From: Bacteroidetes bacterium ADurb.Bin217
GTDB taxonomy: Bacteria; Bacteroidota; Bacteroidia; Bacteroidales; UBA1715
NCBI GenBank assembly: GCA_002069975.1
Contig: MWCJ01000002.1
Span: 37,186 to 101,185, forward strand
Direction: 5' to 3'
Length of the DNA: 64,000 bases
Shown here: piece by piece, positions 16,944-27,692 of the stretch
Layout: every line of letters starts with the position of its first letter
Numbering within the stretch: the stretch's first letter is position 1
Notes under the pieces: model-generated
What the model saw: only the letters and a program-made list of their open reading frames with translations
What the model was told of the DNA's origin: nothing
The model's database searches: none
Position numbers and translations under genes: made by a program

Positions 16944-17645
16944 CTAATAAATTTTGTATGATTTTAATTCTTTTTCATATTGCATTTTACAATCACCCAC
17001 TACCTGTTTCCAAAGTGCATGAAACTGATCTCCATGATTTTTGTGAACAGTATGACACAATTCGTGTAGAATAATAAAATCTATTAAATGAAGAGGTAAA
17101 ATCATAATATAACACGAAAATGACAATCGATTACCCGCTGAACAGGACCCCCAACGAGTACGAGCACTTGAAACGGAAACATGGGTATATGTAAATGAAT
17201 GAACACTAGCTAAATATCGAACCCTTTCGGGCAAAACCATTTTAGCCTCAATCCCTAAGGCTTTTTCTCTAATTTTTCTAATAAAAACCTGAATACGTTC
17301 TGATGCAACATCATGCTGTTTCGATACATATAAATAAACTTTATTTTTTTTTATATCTGCCGATATTGTATCCGAATCATGATAATGAATTTCTAATGAA
17401 TGAAAAGGGGTAAAGTTTGAAGTGTTTTGAGTATACAACAACGGTTGCATTCGAGGTTTTTGAGCATGTTTAATTATCCAAGATTTTTTTTTCAAAACAA
17501 ATTGCTCTGCATTATCTACCATTTTCGCCTTTGGTATTATTACAGTAACACTTCCTGTCTTTGTAACTTTAATTACAATTCGTTTGTTCTGAGGTTTTAT
17601 AATATACGTAACAAATCCTATTTCAGGATATTCACGAACTATCAT
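16944..17645 (-). CDS. YgjP/SprT-like zinc metallopeptidase (M48-like, DUF45)
   Basis: A 233-residue soluble protein of the YgjP/DUF45 family. The zinc motif HELCHTVHKNHGDQFH (His194, Glu195, His198, His209) and the family signature SSARTRWGSCS are intact. Related members occur beside type I restriction genes or alone; the substrate is not established. The ATG overlaps the end of glsB by four bases (17642-17645), so the gene is coupled to the glycine-lipid operon. Confidence 0.88.
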   Translation of the reverse strand: MIVREYPEIGFVTYIIKPQNKRIVIKVTKTGSVTVIIPKAKMVDNAEQFVLKKKSWIIKHAQKPRMQPLLYTQNTSNFTPFHSLEIHYHDSDTISADIKKNKVYLYVSKQHDVASERIQVFIRKIREKALGIEAKMVLPERVRYLASVHSFTYTHVSVSSARTRWGSCSAGNRLSFSCYIMILPLHLIDFIILHELCHTVHKNHGDQFHALWKQVVGDCKMQYEKELKSYKIY

Positions 17646-18580
17646 TCTATTGATACTTTTGAATACGAGAACACATATCGTTGCAACTTATCAGAAACAA
17701 TCTCATCTCGAGTAATCAAAATTCCTGTTTCTTCAACATCACCAAAATCGCGATTAAGAGCCGTGCCAAAACTCTTCATTGTATTACTTAAATTTACATA
17801 CGAACTTATAAGAGGCGGTATATTATGTTTAAGTTCGCGTACTTTATGAAATAAAATTTTATAATCTTCTTCGGGGGTAGTTCCGGTAAATATCTTAGCT
17901 AAATCTTCTTCGGGATTATGAAAAGCTAACGGCGATTTAGGATATAGTAATCCTTGGGTATCACCAAAATTCTTTTTCATAAAATACAAAATATAATCTC
18001 TGCCTAATTTATTGTAGTGCAAATACATGGTAACCTTACCAAATAAATACTTAATTTGTGGATTAAGAGCCATAACTGCACCTAACCCTTCCCATAAATT
18101 ATCGAGCACAAAAATCCCCTTACGCCCATGAGTCCCCGACTGATATTCATGATGAACAAACGAACGACCTAACTCAATAACATATGGTAAATAATCGGTT
18201 TTAAATGTTTCTGAAAATTCAAATAAGCCTTTTGTTGCTAAGTGATACACCCCTTGATTGTCGCGGGCATTATTGCACAATATATATCGATATCCTCCTA
18301 ATATTTGTTTATGCGAAGGATCCCATACTATTAATTGTTGATACGGAAATTCATTATGAGTATCATAAATATCAATATCGGCAGATTTTCCGGTACCTCC
18401 ACCCGCTTCGCGGAATGCAATTTCACGTAATCTACCAATTTCCAACATTACATTTGGTGCATTATGGTAATTAACTGTATACAGTAAATTTGACCCAAAA
18501 CTTGTTTTGCGTAAAAATCTATCAGGACTTAATTCTGCTTCTAGAATACTTCGTTCTATGGGTTCAATTATTGTTTCCAT
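17642..18580 (-). CDS. glsB: GNAT-like N-acyltransferase, glycine lipid synthesis
   Basis: A 312-residue member of the acyl-homoserine-lactone-synthase/OlsB-like acyltransferase group. It contains the substrate-binding segment RLREIAFREAGGGTGKSADIDIYD and VIELGRSFVHHEYQ, as in ornithine-lipid enzymes. In Bacteroides the homologous GlsB N-acylates glycine with a 3-hydroxy fatty acid. The neighbouring PlsC-type gene would be GlsA, and the two reading frames overlap by 17 bp. The assignment rests on family and on this gene pairing. Confidence 0.82.
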   Translation of the reverse strand: METIIEPIERSILEAELSPDRFLRKTSFGSNLLYTVNYHNAPNVMLEIGRLREIAFREAGGGTGKSADIDIYDTHNEFPYQQLIVWDPSHKQILGGYRYILCNNARDNQGVYHLATKGLFEFSETFKTDYLPYVIELGRSFVHHEYQSGTHGRKGIFVLDNLWEGLGAVMALNPQIKYLFGKVTMYLHYNKLGRDYILYFMKKNFGDTQGLLYPKSPLAFHNPEEDLAKIFTGTTPEEDYKILFHKVRELKHNIPPLISSYVNLSNTMKSFGTALNRDFGDVEETGILITRDEIVSDKLQRYVFSYSKVSIE

Positions 18581-19403
18581 TTGTTTGTTTCGCTAATGCG
18601 TATGTTATCTGTTTTAGTTCTTGAGCCCATTCTTTATCTTTTTTTGCTTCAGAAAAATATGTATAAGAAATTGGCTTTCCAAAAGTTACAGAGATAGTTT
18701 CATTTGTATGTTTGTATAATTCATCTACTAAATAAAACATCTCAAGATTCGCTTTAATTCCGAATCGTTTTCTTGCGTATGCTAAATTATAAAAGAAATT
18801 TGAATTTTTTCCATGAATAAATATAGGAATTATATCGCGTTTATATTTTTTTGCATACGTCACACACGATTTTTGCCATTCTAAATCGGTAATAACGCCA
18901 TTAATTTTGCGAGATACTATACCAGCCGGAAACACTATAATTTGGGCATTGGAGGTATATGCTGAATCTATAAGCGTAAGATATTCTTTTGAATTTTTCC
19001 CATGTTTATTTAAAGGCAAAAAAACCTCCTCCATATCGGGCAAATGCAATAACAAATCATTTACTAAAAATTTAATATGTGGAAAAAATTCTGAAATACA
19101 TGCCATTAACAGTATTCCGTCGGGACCACCAAAAGGGTGATTTGCGACAAAAATATATCGACCGTCGGCAGGAATATGCTCTCGACCGTTAATATGAGTT
19201 TTAATAGAATGTATTTCTAAAAATTTCCTCATTTTTTCAGCCCCTTTATATGGTGCAATTATTCTTAAATCTCGGTTTAAGTCGTTTTGGTGAATTATTT
19301 TTTTTATGTATGAAAAAATAAAACGAGGAATCATTGTAAATAATCGAGGATTTTTTTGACGAAAAACCTTTTCAATATCAATATATACATCAGAATTATT
19401 CAT
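18564..19403 (-). CDS. glsA: PlsC-like O-acyltransferase, glycine lipid synthesis
   Basis: A 279-residue membrane-associated acyltransferase. The catalytic motif reads VANHPFGGPDG (His89, Asp95), the H-x5-D spacing seen in GlsA-type enzymes rather than the usual H-x4-D. IIVFPAGIVSRK takes the place of the FPEG motif. It is predicted to esterify the 3-hydroxyl of N-acyl-glycine, finishing the glycine lipid made with GlsB. It is the first gene of a glsA-glsB-ygjP operon. A TACATTTG -7 box lies at 19424-19431 on the minus strand. Confidence 0.82.
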   Translation of the reverse strand: MNNSDVYIDIEKVFRQKNPRLFTMIPRFIFSYIKKIIHQNDLNRDLRIIAPYKGAEKMRKFLEIHSIKTHINGREHIPADGRYIFVANHPFGGPDGILLMACISEFFPHIKFLVNDLLLHLPDMEEVFLPLNKHGKNSKEYLTLIDSAYTSNAQIIVFPAGIVSRKINGVITDLEWQKSCVTYAKKYKRDIIPIFIHGKNSNFFYNLAYARKRFGIKANLEMFYLVDELYKHTNETISVTFGKPISYTYFSEAKKDKEWAQELKQITYALAKQTNGNNN

Positions 19404-19538
19404 TTTTCCTCAACATAGGAATGCAAATGTACAAGTAAATATAATATGATAGAAGATTTTTTTTATTTTTGTGCAAAATAGTATTGGAAATATTGTGAAA
19501 AATAACCCAATACAAATAAAACAATTTAAACATATCTC

Positions 19539-20546
19539 ATGAAAACAATTCAATTTGCTGTTGTAGGTTTGGGGCATATAGGCAAACGTCATGCTCAAAT
19601 GATAAAACAAGATCCGGATGCTCGTTTGGTTGCATACTGTGATATAAGACCACGTGAGGAATTAGATTTACAAGAAACCGACGTTCCTTTTTTTAATTCA
19701 ATTGAAGATATGTTGAATTCGGGAATAGAAATAGATGTGGTAAATATATGCACTCCCAATGGATTTCATGCTGAACAATCAATTGCAGCACTCGAAAAAA
19801 AATGCCATGTAGTATGCGAAAAACCAATGGCTCTCACAAAATCCGATGCCGAAAAAATGATATATAAATCACTCGAAGTTTCGCGTAATATTTTTTGTGT
19901 TATGCAAAATAGATATTCACCACCTTCGGTATGGCTTAAAGAAATAGTTTCGCAACAAATAATTGGCAAACCATTTATGATTCAGCTTAATTGTTATTGG
20001 AATAGAGACGAACGCTATTACAAAAAAGGCGGTTGGCATGGCAATGGCACACTCGATGGCGGCACTCTATTTACCCAATTTTCGCACTTTATTGATATTA
20101 TGTATTGGTTGTTTGGCGATATTTCAAATATCAAAGCAAACTTTAAAGATTTTAACCATCAAAACCTTACCGATTTTGAAGATAGTGGTTTTGTTTCGTT
20201 TGATTTTGTAAACGGGGGTATGGGAAGTCTTAATTATTCTACATCGGTTTGGGATTCTAATTTAGAAAGCAGTATAACCATAGTTGGAGAAAAGGGAACT
20301 ATAAAAGTTGCCGGACAATACATGAATGAAGTTGTATATTGTAATATTAAGGACTACAAAATGCCGGAATTGGCACCTTGCAATCCGCCCAATGATTACG
20401 GACAATACAAAGGTTCGGCAGCAAATCATCATTATGTAATACGCAACGTGGTAGAAACATTGCAACAAAAAACTACAATTACCACCAATGCTATGGAAGG
20501 ATTAAAGGTTGTAGATATTATAGAACGAATATACGCCTGTAAATAA
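19539..20546 (+). CDS. Gfo/Idh/MocA family oxidoreductase, WlbA/WbpB-like
   Basis: A 335-residue NAD(P)-dependent sugar dehydrogenase. The Rossmann start is AVVGLGHIGKRHAQM and the catalytic signature is CEKPMALTKSDAEKM. The C-terminal domain carries YYKKGGWHGNGTLDGGTLFTQ and SHFIDIMYWLFG, like UDP-GlcNAcA 3-dehydrogenases (WlbA/WbpB) of surface polysaccharide synthesis. That substrate is an inference from motif resemblance; no other sugar-nucleotide genes are adjacent. It is divergent from glsA and lies 18 bp before tcdA. Confidence 0.85.
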   Translation: MKTIQFAVVGLGHIGKRHAQMIKQDPDARLVAYCDIRPREELDLQETDVPFFNSIEDMLNSGIEIDVVNICTPNGFHAEQSIAALEKKCHVVCEKPMALTKSDAEKMIYKSLEVSRNIFCVMQNRYSPPSVWLKEIVSQQIIGKPFMIQLNCYWNRDERYYKKGGWHGNGTLDGGTLFTQFSHFIDIMYWLFGDISNIKANFKDFNHQNLTDFEDSGFVSFDFVNGGMGSLNYSTSVWDSNLESSITIVGEKGTIKVAGQYMNEVVYCNIKDYKMPELAPCNPPNDYGQYKGSAANHHYVIRNVVETLQQKTTITTNAMEGLKVVDIIERIYACK

Positions 20547-20564
20547 GCCCAACATTCTGTTCTA

Positions 20565-21350
20565 ATGAATACACGTTTTCAACGCTCCGAATTATTGCTT
20601 GGAAGCCAATGTATGCAAAGTATTGCATCACAAAAAGTCATTGTATTTGGAATCGGCGGTGTAGGAAGTTGGTGTACCGAAAGTTTAATTCGTAGTGGCA
20701 TTAGGCATCTTACTATAGTAGATTCAGATATTGTATGCGAAACAAATTGCAACCGACAATTACATGCAACATCAACTACTATTGGTAAACCAAAAGTAGA
20801 AGTTATGCGTTCTCGATTACTCGAAATCAATCCGCAGGCTCATATTGTAGCTTTGCACAAAACATTTACCCCCTACAATTCTGATGATTTTGAATTACAT
20901 ACCTACGATTATATTATAGATTGTATTGATAGTTTAGCATGCAAAATAGAACTTATACGACACGCCACACGAACAAATGCGGTATTTTTTTCATCTATGG
21001 GAGCATCACTTAAAATTAATCCCCTCTATATTCAAGTAGCAGAATTTTGGAAAGTTCGAGGTTGCCCGTTTGGCTCTATTATTCGTAAACGCATGCGAAA
21101 AGGAGAATTGCCTGCAAAAAAATTTTTATGTGTATATAGCGAAGAAGTACTCGAAAACAAGGGTGAATCGATATTGCCCGAAACTCATTTAGATACTCAG
21201 CCCGTATTTACAGCCCCCGAACACGACCAATGGCAAAGCAAAAAAGCAGTATTAAACGGAACTATGGTTCATGTTACGGCAGTGTTTGGCTTTACCCTTG
21301 CCGGTTTAGTAATTCAGAATGAAGTTAAACGTTTCTCTAACAACAAATAA
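20565..21350 (+). CDS. tcdA: tRNA threonylcarbamoyladenosine dehydratase (TcdA/CsdL)
   Basis: ATP-dependent E1-like enzyme that cyclises t6A37 in tRNA to ct6A. The 261-residue protein has the ThiF nucleotide motif FGIGGVGSWCTESLIRSGI, the acidic VDSDIVCETNCNRQLHA segment, GKPKVEVM, and DCIDSLACKIELI. The start MNTRFQRSELLLG is characteristic of TcdA (RF-R-E-L-L-G). It is more TcdA-like than MoeB- or ThiF-like, and lacks the MoeB zinc CxxC pairs. Confidence 0.88.
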   Translation: MNTRFQRSELLLGSQCMQSIASQKVIVFGIGGVGSWCTESLIRSGIRHLTIVDSDIVCETNCNRQLHATSTTIGKPKVEVMRSRLLEINPQAHIVALHKTFTPYNSDDFELHTYDYIIDCIDSLACKIELIRHATRTNAVFFSSMGASLKINPLYIQVAEFWKVRGCPFGSIIRKRMRKGELPAKKFLCVYSEEVLENKGESILPETHLDTQPVFTAPEHDQWQSKKAVLNGTMVHVTAVFGFTLAGLVIQNEVKRFSNNK

Positions 21351-21405
21351 TTTGTATCGAAATAGTCGATAACCACGTTATATTAATTTTCACTCAATCA
21401 ACACA

Positions 21406-22383
21406 ATGATAATTGAAGCAAAAAACGGAACGTATGAATTTGACGAAACCAAGCAGCGCCAACAAAGCGATGTGAGTTTTTTTACAAGTTTCAAAGGAAT
21501 TCATAAAGAAACGGGCAATCCTATTGTTGTTCGAAAGTTATTACATGAATCTCAAATTCCATCAGAAACTCATACAGATGCGGCTGAACAAGTTTTAACA
21601 CACATTCACAATCTACACCCATCTATAGCACAAATACTTGATGTATGCATTGTCAACAACGAAGTATATGTTATTCGAGAATATATTCAAGGTATAAGTT
21701 TACAACAATTATTGTTCACGCCCGATTTCCCTCAATATCGCAATCCGTTTCTTATGTTGCACATAATTAAACAAGTATTAGAACTACTTGAAGTTATTCA
21801 CAACTATGGAATTATTCACCGAAGCATTTGTCCACAACATATATTTATTCCCTGTAACGAACTAGGCGAAATAAACACCCTAGAATTACAAATAAAAGTT
21901 GTAGCTTTTGAATATGCACAAATACAAGGAAATTCTTTGTTTGCATTTTCTCGCACACCTATTATGCGAACATATTCGCCACCTGAATTAATATTAAAAT
22001 TCGACATGTTAATTACTACTGTAACAGATATATATAGCACAGGGGTTTGTTTATACGAATGTTTTTCGCGTAAACCGGCATTTGATACCGACAACAAAGA
22101 TTTACTCTTTCATACACAAGTGGCATTTCCGCTTAAAAAACATTGGAATATACCCAAAGAACTGTTTGCTATAATCCAAAAAGCTACTCATAAACATGTA
22201 TTTACAAAACCACCAAGCAGATATTCACATGAAAATTTAGAATATGCGTTAAAACTCGCTTGCAGTATGCGCTATTTACAAGCTACCGATATGAAACACG
22301 ATATAGAACTTTACATACAACATTTACATAATTCTAAAAAACAATCATTGTTCAAAAAGATTGCAAATTTTACAAAAAGATAA
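21406..22383 (+). CDS. Protein kinase-like protein, probable pseudokinase
   Basis: A 325-residue cytosolic protein with a recognisable eukaryote-like kinase fold. It has a lysine in VVRKLL (Lys44, the VAIK-type position), YVIREYIQGISLQQLL (hinge), IHNYGIIHRSICPQHIF (catalytic loop), TYSPPEL (APE-like) and TDIYSTGVCLYE (D-x-Y-S-x-G). However the catalytic-loop HRD is HRS (Asp to Ser140) and the DFG triplet is AFE (~167-169), so phosphotransfer is unlikely. It may bind a nucleotide or act as a scaffold. Neighbours give no clear partner. Confidence 0.8.
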   Translation: MIIEAKNGTYEFDETKQRQQSDVSFFTSFKGIHKETGNPIVVRKLLHESQIPSETHTDAAEQVLTHIHNLHPSIAQILDVCIVNNEVYVIREYIQGISLQQLLFTPDFPQYRNPFLMLHIIKQVLELLEVIHNYGIIHRSICPQHIFIPCNELGEINTLELQIKVVAFEYAQIQGNSLFAFSRTPIMRTYSPPELILKFDMLITTVTDIYSTGVCLYECFSRKPAFDTDNKDLLFHTQVAFPLKKHWNIPKELFAIIQKATHKHVFTKPPSRYSHENLEYALKLACSMRYLQATDMKHDIELYIQHLHNSKKQSLFKKIANFTKR

Positions 22384-22537
22384 AACGTGAGCTCTCGCTT
22401 TTTTGCCAAGAATGATACAACAAATAAAATAATACATTAGATTTGTGCTGTTTTATATCCAAATTTACTGTAAGAAAAAAATACTTTGTATACATTTGGT
22501 TTAAATATAATTACAAACTATTAAAACATTGTGTGTT

Positions 22538-22978
22538 ATGAAACATTTTTTACATATACCATTACTGATATTGTGTATGTTCGCATCACACGTATTTTCA
22601 CAATCGTTTTCTGACGCAACGGTAAAAAAACAAACAAAAGGACCATATATAGAGTTTACAAAAACCACTCATTCATTTGGAACTATCACATTCGGAGAAC
22701 CAGCTTCGTATAATTTTGAATTTACCAATACAGGTACAGAACCACTAATAATTACAAATGTACGCAGTACTTGCGGCTGCACTGTTCCTCAATGGAACAC
22801 TCAAGCTATAGCACCCGGAGCGTCCGAATCTATTACTGTGAGTTACGACACAAAACGAAGTGGCGGATTTTCAAAAGGAATAACAGTTTATACAAATGCT
22901 GTAAATAAAGAAATAATACTTATAATAGAAGGCGAAGTTACCGCCAATCCTAATAAACCTGTTTTAGGCGAAAAATAA
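22538..22978 (+). CDS. DUF1573 exported protein
   Basis: A 146-residue protein with a signal peptide (residues 1-21) and one DUF1573 Ig-like (ASPM/MSP-type) domain. It shows HSFGTITFGEPASYNFEFTN, the conserved TCGCTVPQW and YDTKRSGGF. DUF1573 proteins are very common in Bacteroidota and have no assigned role. The ATG at 22538 is used because the longer frame begins with TTG three codons upstream. A TACATTTG -7 box is at 22491-22498. Confidence 0.88.
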   Translation: MKHFLHIPLLILCMFASHVFSQSFSDATVKKQTKGPYIEFTKTTHSFGTITFGEPASYNFEFTNTGTEPLIITNVRSTCGCTVPQWNTQAIAPGASESITVSYDTKRSGGFSKGITVYTNAVNKEIILIIEGEVTANPNKPVLGEK

Positions 22979-22990
22979 TTAGTTACATAT

Positions 22991-24193
22991 ATGCCAAAAA
23001 TTTCAGACAGAGGCTTTACTATGCCTCCATCACCAATCAGAAAATTAGCAAAATATGCCGATGCTGCAAAACTACGTGGCATCGAAGTACTTCATTTAAA
23101 TATCGGACAACCCGATTTGCTCACACCTCAATGTGGCATTGAAGCTGTAAAACAGTTTTCCGATTCATATGTTTCATATTCTCCTTCGGCCGGAAACCTG
23201 AGTTTACGAAAAAAATTGGCTAATTACTATAAACAAGCAAACATAGATATTTCATACGAAGATATTTTAATCACTACAGGTGGTTCAGAAGCCATTTGTT
23301 TTGCGTATTATAGCATTTTAAACTACGCCGACGAAGTAATAGTTCCTGAACCTTTTTACTCAAATTATTACGGATTTACAACAGAAACCGGAGCACGAAT
23401 GATACCCGTAAGGTCGTCTATAGAAACCGGATTTGCATTGCCTCAAATTGAAGAATTTGAAAAAGCTTTAACACCACGTACAAAAGCTATTATGCTATGT
23501 AATCCCAATAACCCAACAGGCTATGTGTATTCTAAAAACGAATTAGAACAAATTCGTGATTTAGTAAAAAAATATGATTTGTTTTTAATGTGCGATGAAG
23601 TATACCGTGAATTTTGCTACGATAGCCCACACTATTCGGTAATGAATTTAAAAGGAATAGAAGAAAATACAATACTTATCGATTCTTTTTCGAAACGATA
23701 CAATGTGTGTGGAATTCGAATTGGAGCCTTAATATCACGAAACAAAGAAGTAATAGCTACCTCATTAAAATTTGCTCAAGCACGATTAAGCCCTCCAAGT
23801 TTTGGACAAATTGCTGCAGAGGCTTTACTCGACACTCCTGCCGACTATTTACGCACATCGGCACAAGAATACAAAGAACGTCGCAATTACATTATTAACG
23901 AACTCAATGCTATAAAAGGAGTTCGCTCTCCTATGCCCAAAGGTGCATTTTATTCTATTGTTGAACTACCTATCGACGATGCCGAAAAATTCTGTCAATG
24001 GTTACTCGAAGAATTCGAATTTGAAGGTTCTACCGTAATGTTTGCTCCGGGCAACGGTTTTTACACCGGCAAAAAATTAGGAGAAAACCAAGTTCGTATA
24101 GCATATGTGTTAGAACACGACAAACTAAAAAAAGCAATTAAATGCTTACGCGAAGCCCTAAAAGTATATCCTGGACGAACCATAGAACAATAA
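22991..24193 (+). CDS. Class I/II PLP-dependent aminotransferase
   Basis: A 400-residue aspartate-aminotransferase-fold enzyme. It shows LNIGQPDLLTP, YSPSAGNLSLRKKLA, ITTGGSEA, the NPNNPTGYVYS loop, CDEVYREF and the PLP-lysine motif SFSKRYNVCGIRIG, then the substrate arginine region ENQVRIAYV. Amino donor and acceptor are not fixed by sequence; aspartate, tyrosine or a broad range are all possible. It ends one base before the lipid kinase start, so the two are co-transcribed. Confidence 0.9.
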   Translation: MPKISDRGFTMPPSPIRKLAKYADAAKLRGIEVLHLNIGQPDLLTPQCGIEAVKQFSDSYVSYSPSAGNLSLRKKLANYYKQANIDISYEDILITTGGSEAICFAYYSILNYADEVIVPEPFYSNYYGFTTETGARMIPVRSSIETGFALPQIEEFEKALTPRTKAIMLCNPNNPTGYVYSKNELEQIRDLVKKYDLFLMCDEVYREFCYDSPHYSVMNLKGIEENTILIDSFSKRYNVCGIRIGALISRNKEVIATSLKFAQARLSPPSFGQIAAEALLDTPADYLRTSAQEYKERRNYIINELNAIKGVRSPMPKGAFYSIVELPIDDAEKFCQWLLEEFEFEGSTVMFAPGNGFYTGKKLGENQVRIAYVLEHDKLKKAIKCLREALKVYPGRTIEQ

Positions 24194-24194
24194 T

Positions 24195-25067
24195 ATGCAG
24201 ACCAAGGTATTATTTATAATTAATCCTAATTCAGGCACAAAACGCAGGAAAAACATTGAAGAACTTGCAAAAACTTATTTGCCCGAATCAGATTTTTTAT
24301 GCTATTTTATTTATACCGAACGTCGCGGACATGCTACCGAAATTTGTAAAAATGCTGTTTTAAATTTCGATATTATTGTTGCTGTTGGAGGTGATGGAAC
24401 TATTCACGAAGTTGCACAACACGTTATTCATTCAAATGCTGCACTTGCTATTATTCCTATGGGATCCGGCAACGGTTTAGCTCGCTTTTTACACATACCG
24501 CTTTTGCAAAAAAAAGCAGTACAACTTATTGCAAAAAAACAAATACATCGCATAGACACAATTTTATGCAACAACGAATATTTTATTAATGTAGCGGGCT
24601 TTGGGTTCGATGCTCGCATAGGCGACGTATTCGATAAAACACCAAAACGTGGAGGAGTAAAATATATAAAACTTGTTGGAAAAGAATTATTTAATTACAA
24701 ACCACAAACGCTAACTTTTTTTGCAGAAGATTCTCAATTTACCAAAACATTTTTTATAGCATCAATTGCAAATTCAAGTCAATGGGGAATGAATGCACAC
24801 ATTGCTCCTTTGGCCGATATTCGCGATGGATTTTTTGACGTAGTATTTATAAAAAAATTCCCTATTCGTGCAGCTCTTACATTGGTATGGAAATTATTTT
24901 CGAAGCAAATACACACATCTAAATATGTTGAGACATTTAAAGCTCATTCTCTAACCGTGAACAATAATTCTTCGTGCGTTTTACACCTCGACGGCGAACC
25001 ACGCACAATCGAAGGAGATATAGCCTTTACAATTCATAAACATTCGTTAGCAATCATAATGGGCTAA
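24195..25067 (+). CDS. Diacylglycerol/sphingosine kinase-like lipid kinase (YegS/DagK family)
   Basis: A 290-residue kinase of the DAGK catalytic family. NPNSGTKRRKN opens the domain, VGGDGTIHEVAQH is the ATP-binding GGDGT motif, and IPMGSGNGLARFLHIP follows; LHLDGEP near the C-terminus is also typical. It phosphorylates a lipid alcohol such as diacylglycerol or, in this phylum, possibly sphingoid bases; the substrate is an open question. It is followed by an intrinsic terminator at 25147. Confidence 0.88.
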   Translation: MQTKVLFIINPNSGTKRRKNIEELAKTYLPESDFLCYFIYTERRGHATEICKNAVLNFDIIVAVGGDGTIHEVAQHVIHSNAALAIIPMGSGNGLARFLHIPLLQKKAVQLIAKKQIHRIDTILCNNEYFINVAGFGFDARIGDVFDKTPKRGGVKYIKLVGKELFNYKPQTLTFFAEDSQFTKTFFIASIANSSQWGMNAHIAPLADIRDGFFDVVFIKKFPIRAALTLVWKLFSKQIHTSKYVETFKAHSLTVNNNSSCVLHLDGEPRTIEGDIAFTIHKHSLAIIMG

Positions 25068-25146
25068 AAGAGTAAAACCACATATTTACCAATAAGCTCT
25101 TAATACATTTTATACACCAAGCATCTCCGTAAAACACGTAAACCAT

Positions 25147-25168
25147 TACGAGCAACTCGTATTTTTTT
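25147..25168 (+). terminator. Intrinsic terminator
   Basis: TACGAG, loop CAA, CTCGTA followed by TTTTTTT: a short 6-bp stem. It ends the aminotransferase/lipid kinase transcript before gdhA. Confidence 0.6.
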
Positions 25169-25170
25169 GA

Positions 25171-26625
<1,455 letters not shown>

Positions 26626-26643
26626 TTCCATTAAAAAAATATC

Positions 26644-26757
26644 TTCAATTGCTCTGCAATTGAACTCGTGAAAAAACACGAACACGATTTTTTTATGTTT
26701 TTTATGTTTTTTTACAGCCTCCTTACTCTATTTCTGTGAGTAAGGGGGTTTTTTCTC
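26644..26757 (+). terminator. Tandem terminators after gdhA
   Basis: First, a perfect 9-bp hairpin TTCAATTGC/GCAATTGAA (26644-26664), followed by a small TCGTG/CACGA hairpin and a T-run. Second, CCTCCTTACTC/GAGTAAGGGGG (26718-26748, 11 bp with one T-G) with TTTTTT. The second is a textbook intrinsic terminator. Confidence 0.75.
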
Positions 26758-26832
26758 ATTATCCCACAATAGAAAATAATGAGAAAACACATTTCGAAAT
26801 AAAGTATTGAAGATATATATAGTAAAAAATTA

Positions 26833-26840
26833 TATGTTTG
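26833..26840 (+). promoter_or_regulatory. Putative -7 box for the nfnA-like operon
   Basis: TATGTTTG matches TAnnTTTG, 15 bp before the ATG. A TTG lies 23 bp upstream (26807-26809), longer than the optimal spacing. Confidence 0.35.
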
Positions 26841-26855
26841 TATAAAAGAAATAAA

Positions 26856-27680
26856 ATGAATAAAATAGTTGCTAAAGAAATACTTTCTGACCTTGTTGTA
26901 AAACTTGAAATAGAAGCTCCGCTTATTGCGAAAAAACGTAAAGCCGGACATTTTGTAATAGTAAAAATTGGTGAAAAGGGCGAACGAATTCCTTTAACAA
27001 TTTCGCAAGCCGACATATCAAAAGGAACCATTACACTTATTTTACAAAAAGTAGGCGTTACCAGTCACAAATTGGCACAACTCAATGTTGGCGATTATAT
27101 TTCGGATGTTGTAGGACCATTAGGCAAAGCTACTCATATAGAAAAATTTGGAACAGTATTATGTGCCGGTGGTGGCGTTGGTATTGCTCCGTTATTACCA
27201 ATAATTCAAGAAATGAAAGCAGCAGGAAACAGAGTAATTTCGGTGCTTGCAGCTCGCACAAAAGAATTATTGATTTTAGAACAAGAAGTACGTGACTGTT
27301 CCGACGAAGTAATTGTAATGACCGACGATGGTTCGTATGGAACAAAAGGATTGATTACTCAAGGAATGGACGAAGTTATAGCTCGCGAAAAAGTTGCCTT
27401 GTGTGTAACCATTGGACCTGCTATTATGATGAAATTCACATCAATGCTAACAAAAAAATACAATATTCCAACCGTAGCAAGCTTAAACACTATAATGGTA
27501 GATGGTACCGGAATGTGCGGAGCTTGTAGAATAACAGTAGGCGGACAAACCAAATTTGTTTGTGTTGACGGTCCTGAATTCGATGCTCATCAAATAGATT
27601 TTGAAGAAATGCTTATGCGTTTAGGAGCATACAAAACCGAGGAATCTGAAGCGTATCAAGCATATTTACAAAAAGTTTAA
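26856..27680 (+). CDS. Sulfide dehydrogenase/ferredoxin-NADP reductase subunit alpha (NfnA-like)
   Basis: A 274-residue PyrK/NfnA-family flavoprotein. An FAD-binding beta-barrel (RIPLTISQADISKGTITL) is followed by an NAD-binding part (LCAGGGVGIAPLLPII) and a C-terminal [2Fe-2S] cluster with cysteines in GTGMCGACRITV and KFVCVDGPEFD. With the next gene it forms the two-subunit NADH-dependent reduced ferredoxin:NADP+ oxidoreductase (electron-bifurcating transhydrogenase) or its sulfide-dehydrogenase relative. The two roles cannot be told apart here. The ATG at 26856 fits the family start. Confidence 0.88.
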   Translation: MNKIVAKEILSDLVVKLEIEAPLIAKKRKAGHFVIVKIGEKGERIPLTISQADISKGTITLILQKVGVTSHKLAQLNVGDYISDVVGPLGKATHIEKFGTVLCAGGGVGIAPLLPIIQEMKAAGNRVISVLAARTKELLILEQEVRDCSDEVIVMTDDGSYGTKGLITQGMDEVIAREKVALCVTIGPAIMMKFTSMLTKKYNIPTVASLNTIMVDGTGMCGACRITVGGQTKFVCVDGPEFDAHQIDFEEMLMRLGAYKTEESEAYQAYLQKV

Positions 27681-27692
27681 GAATTTATAATT

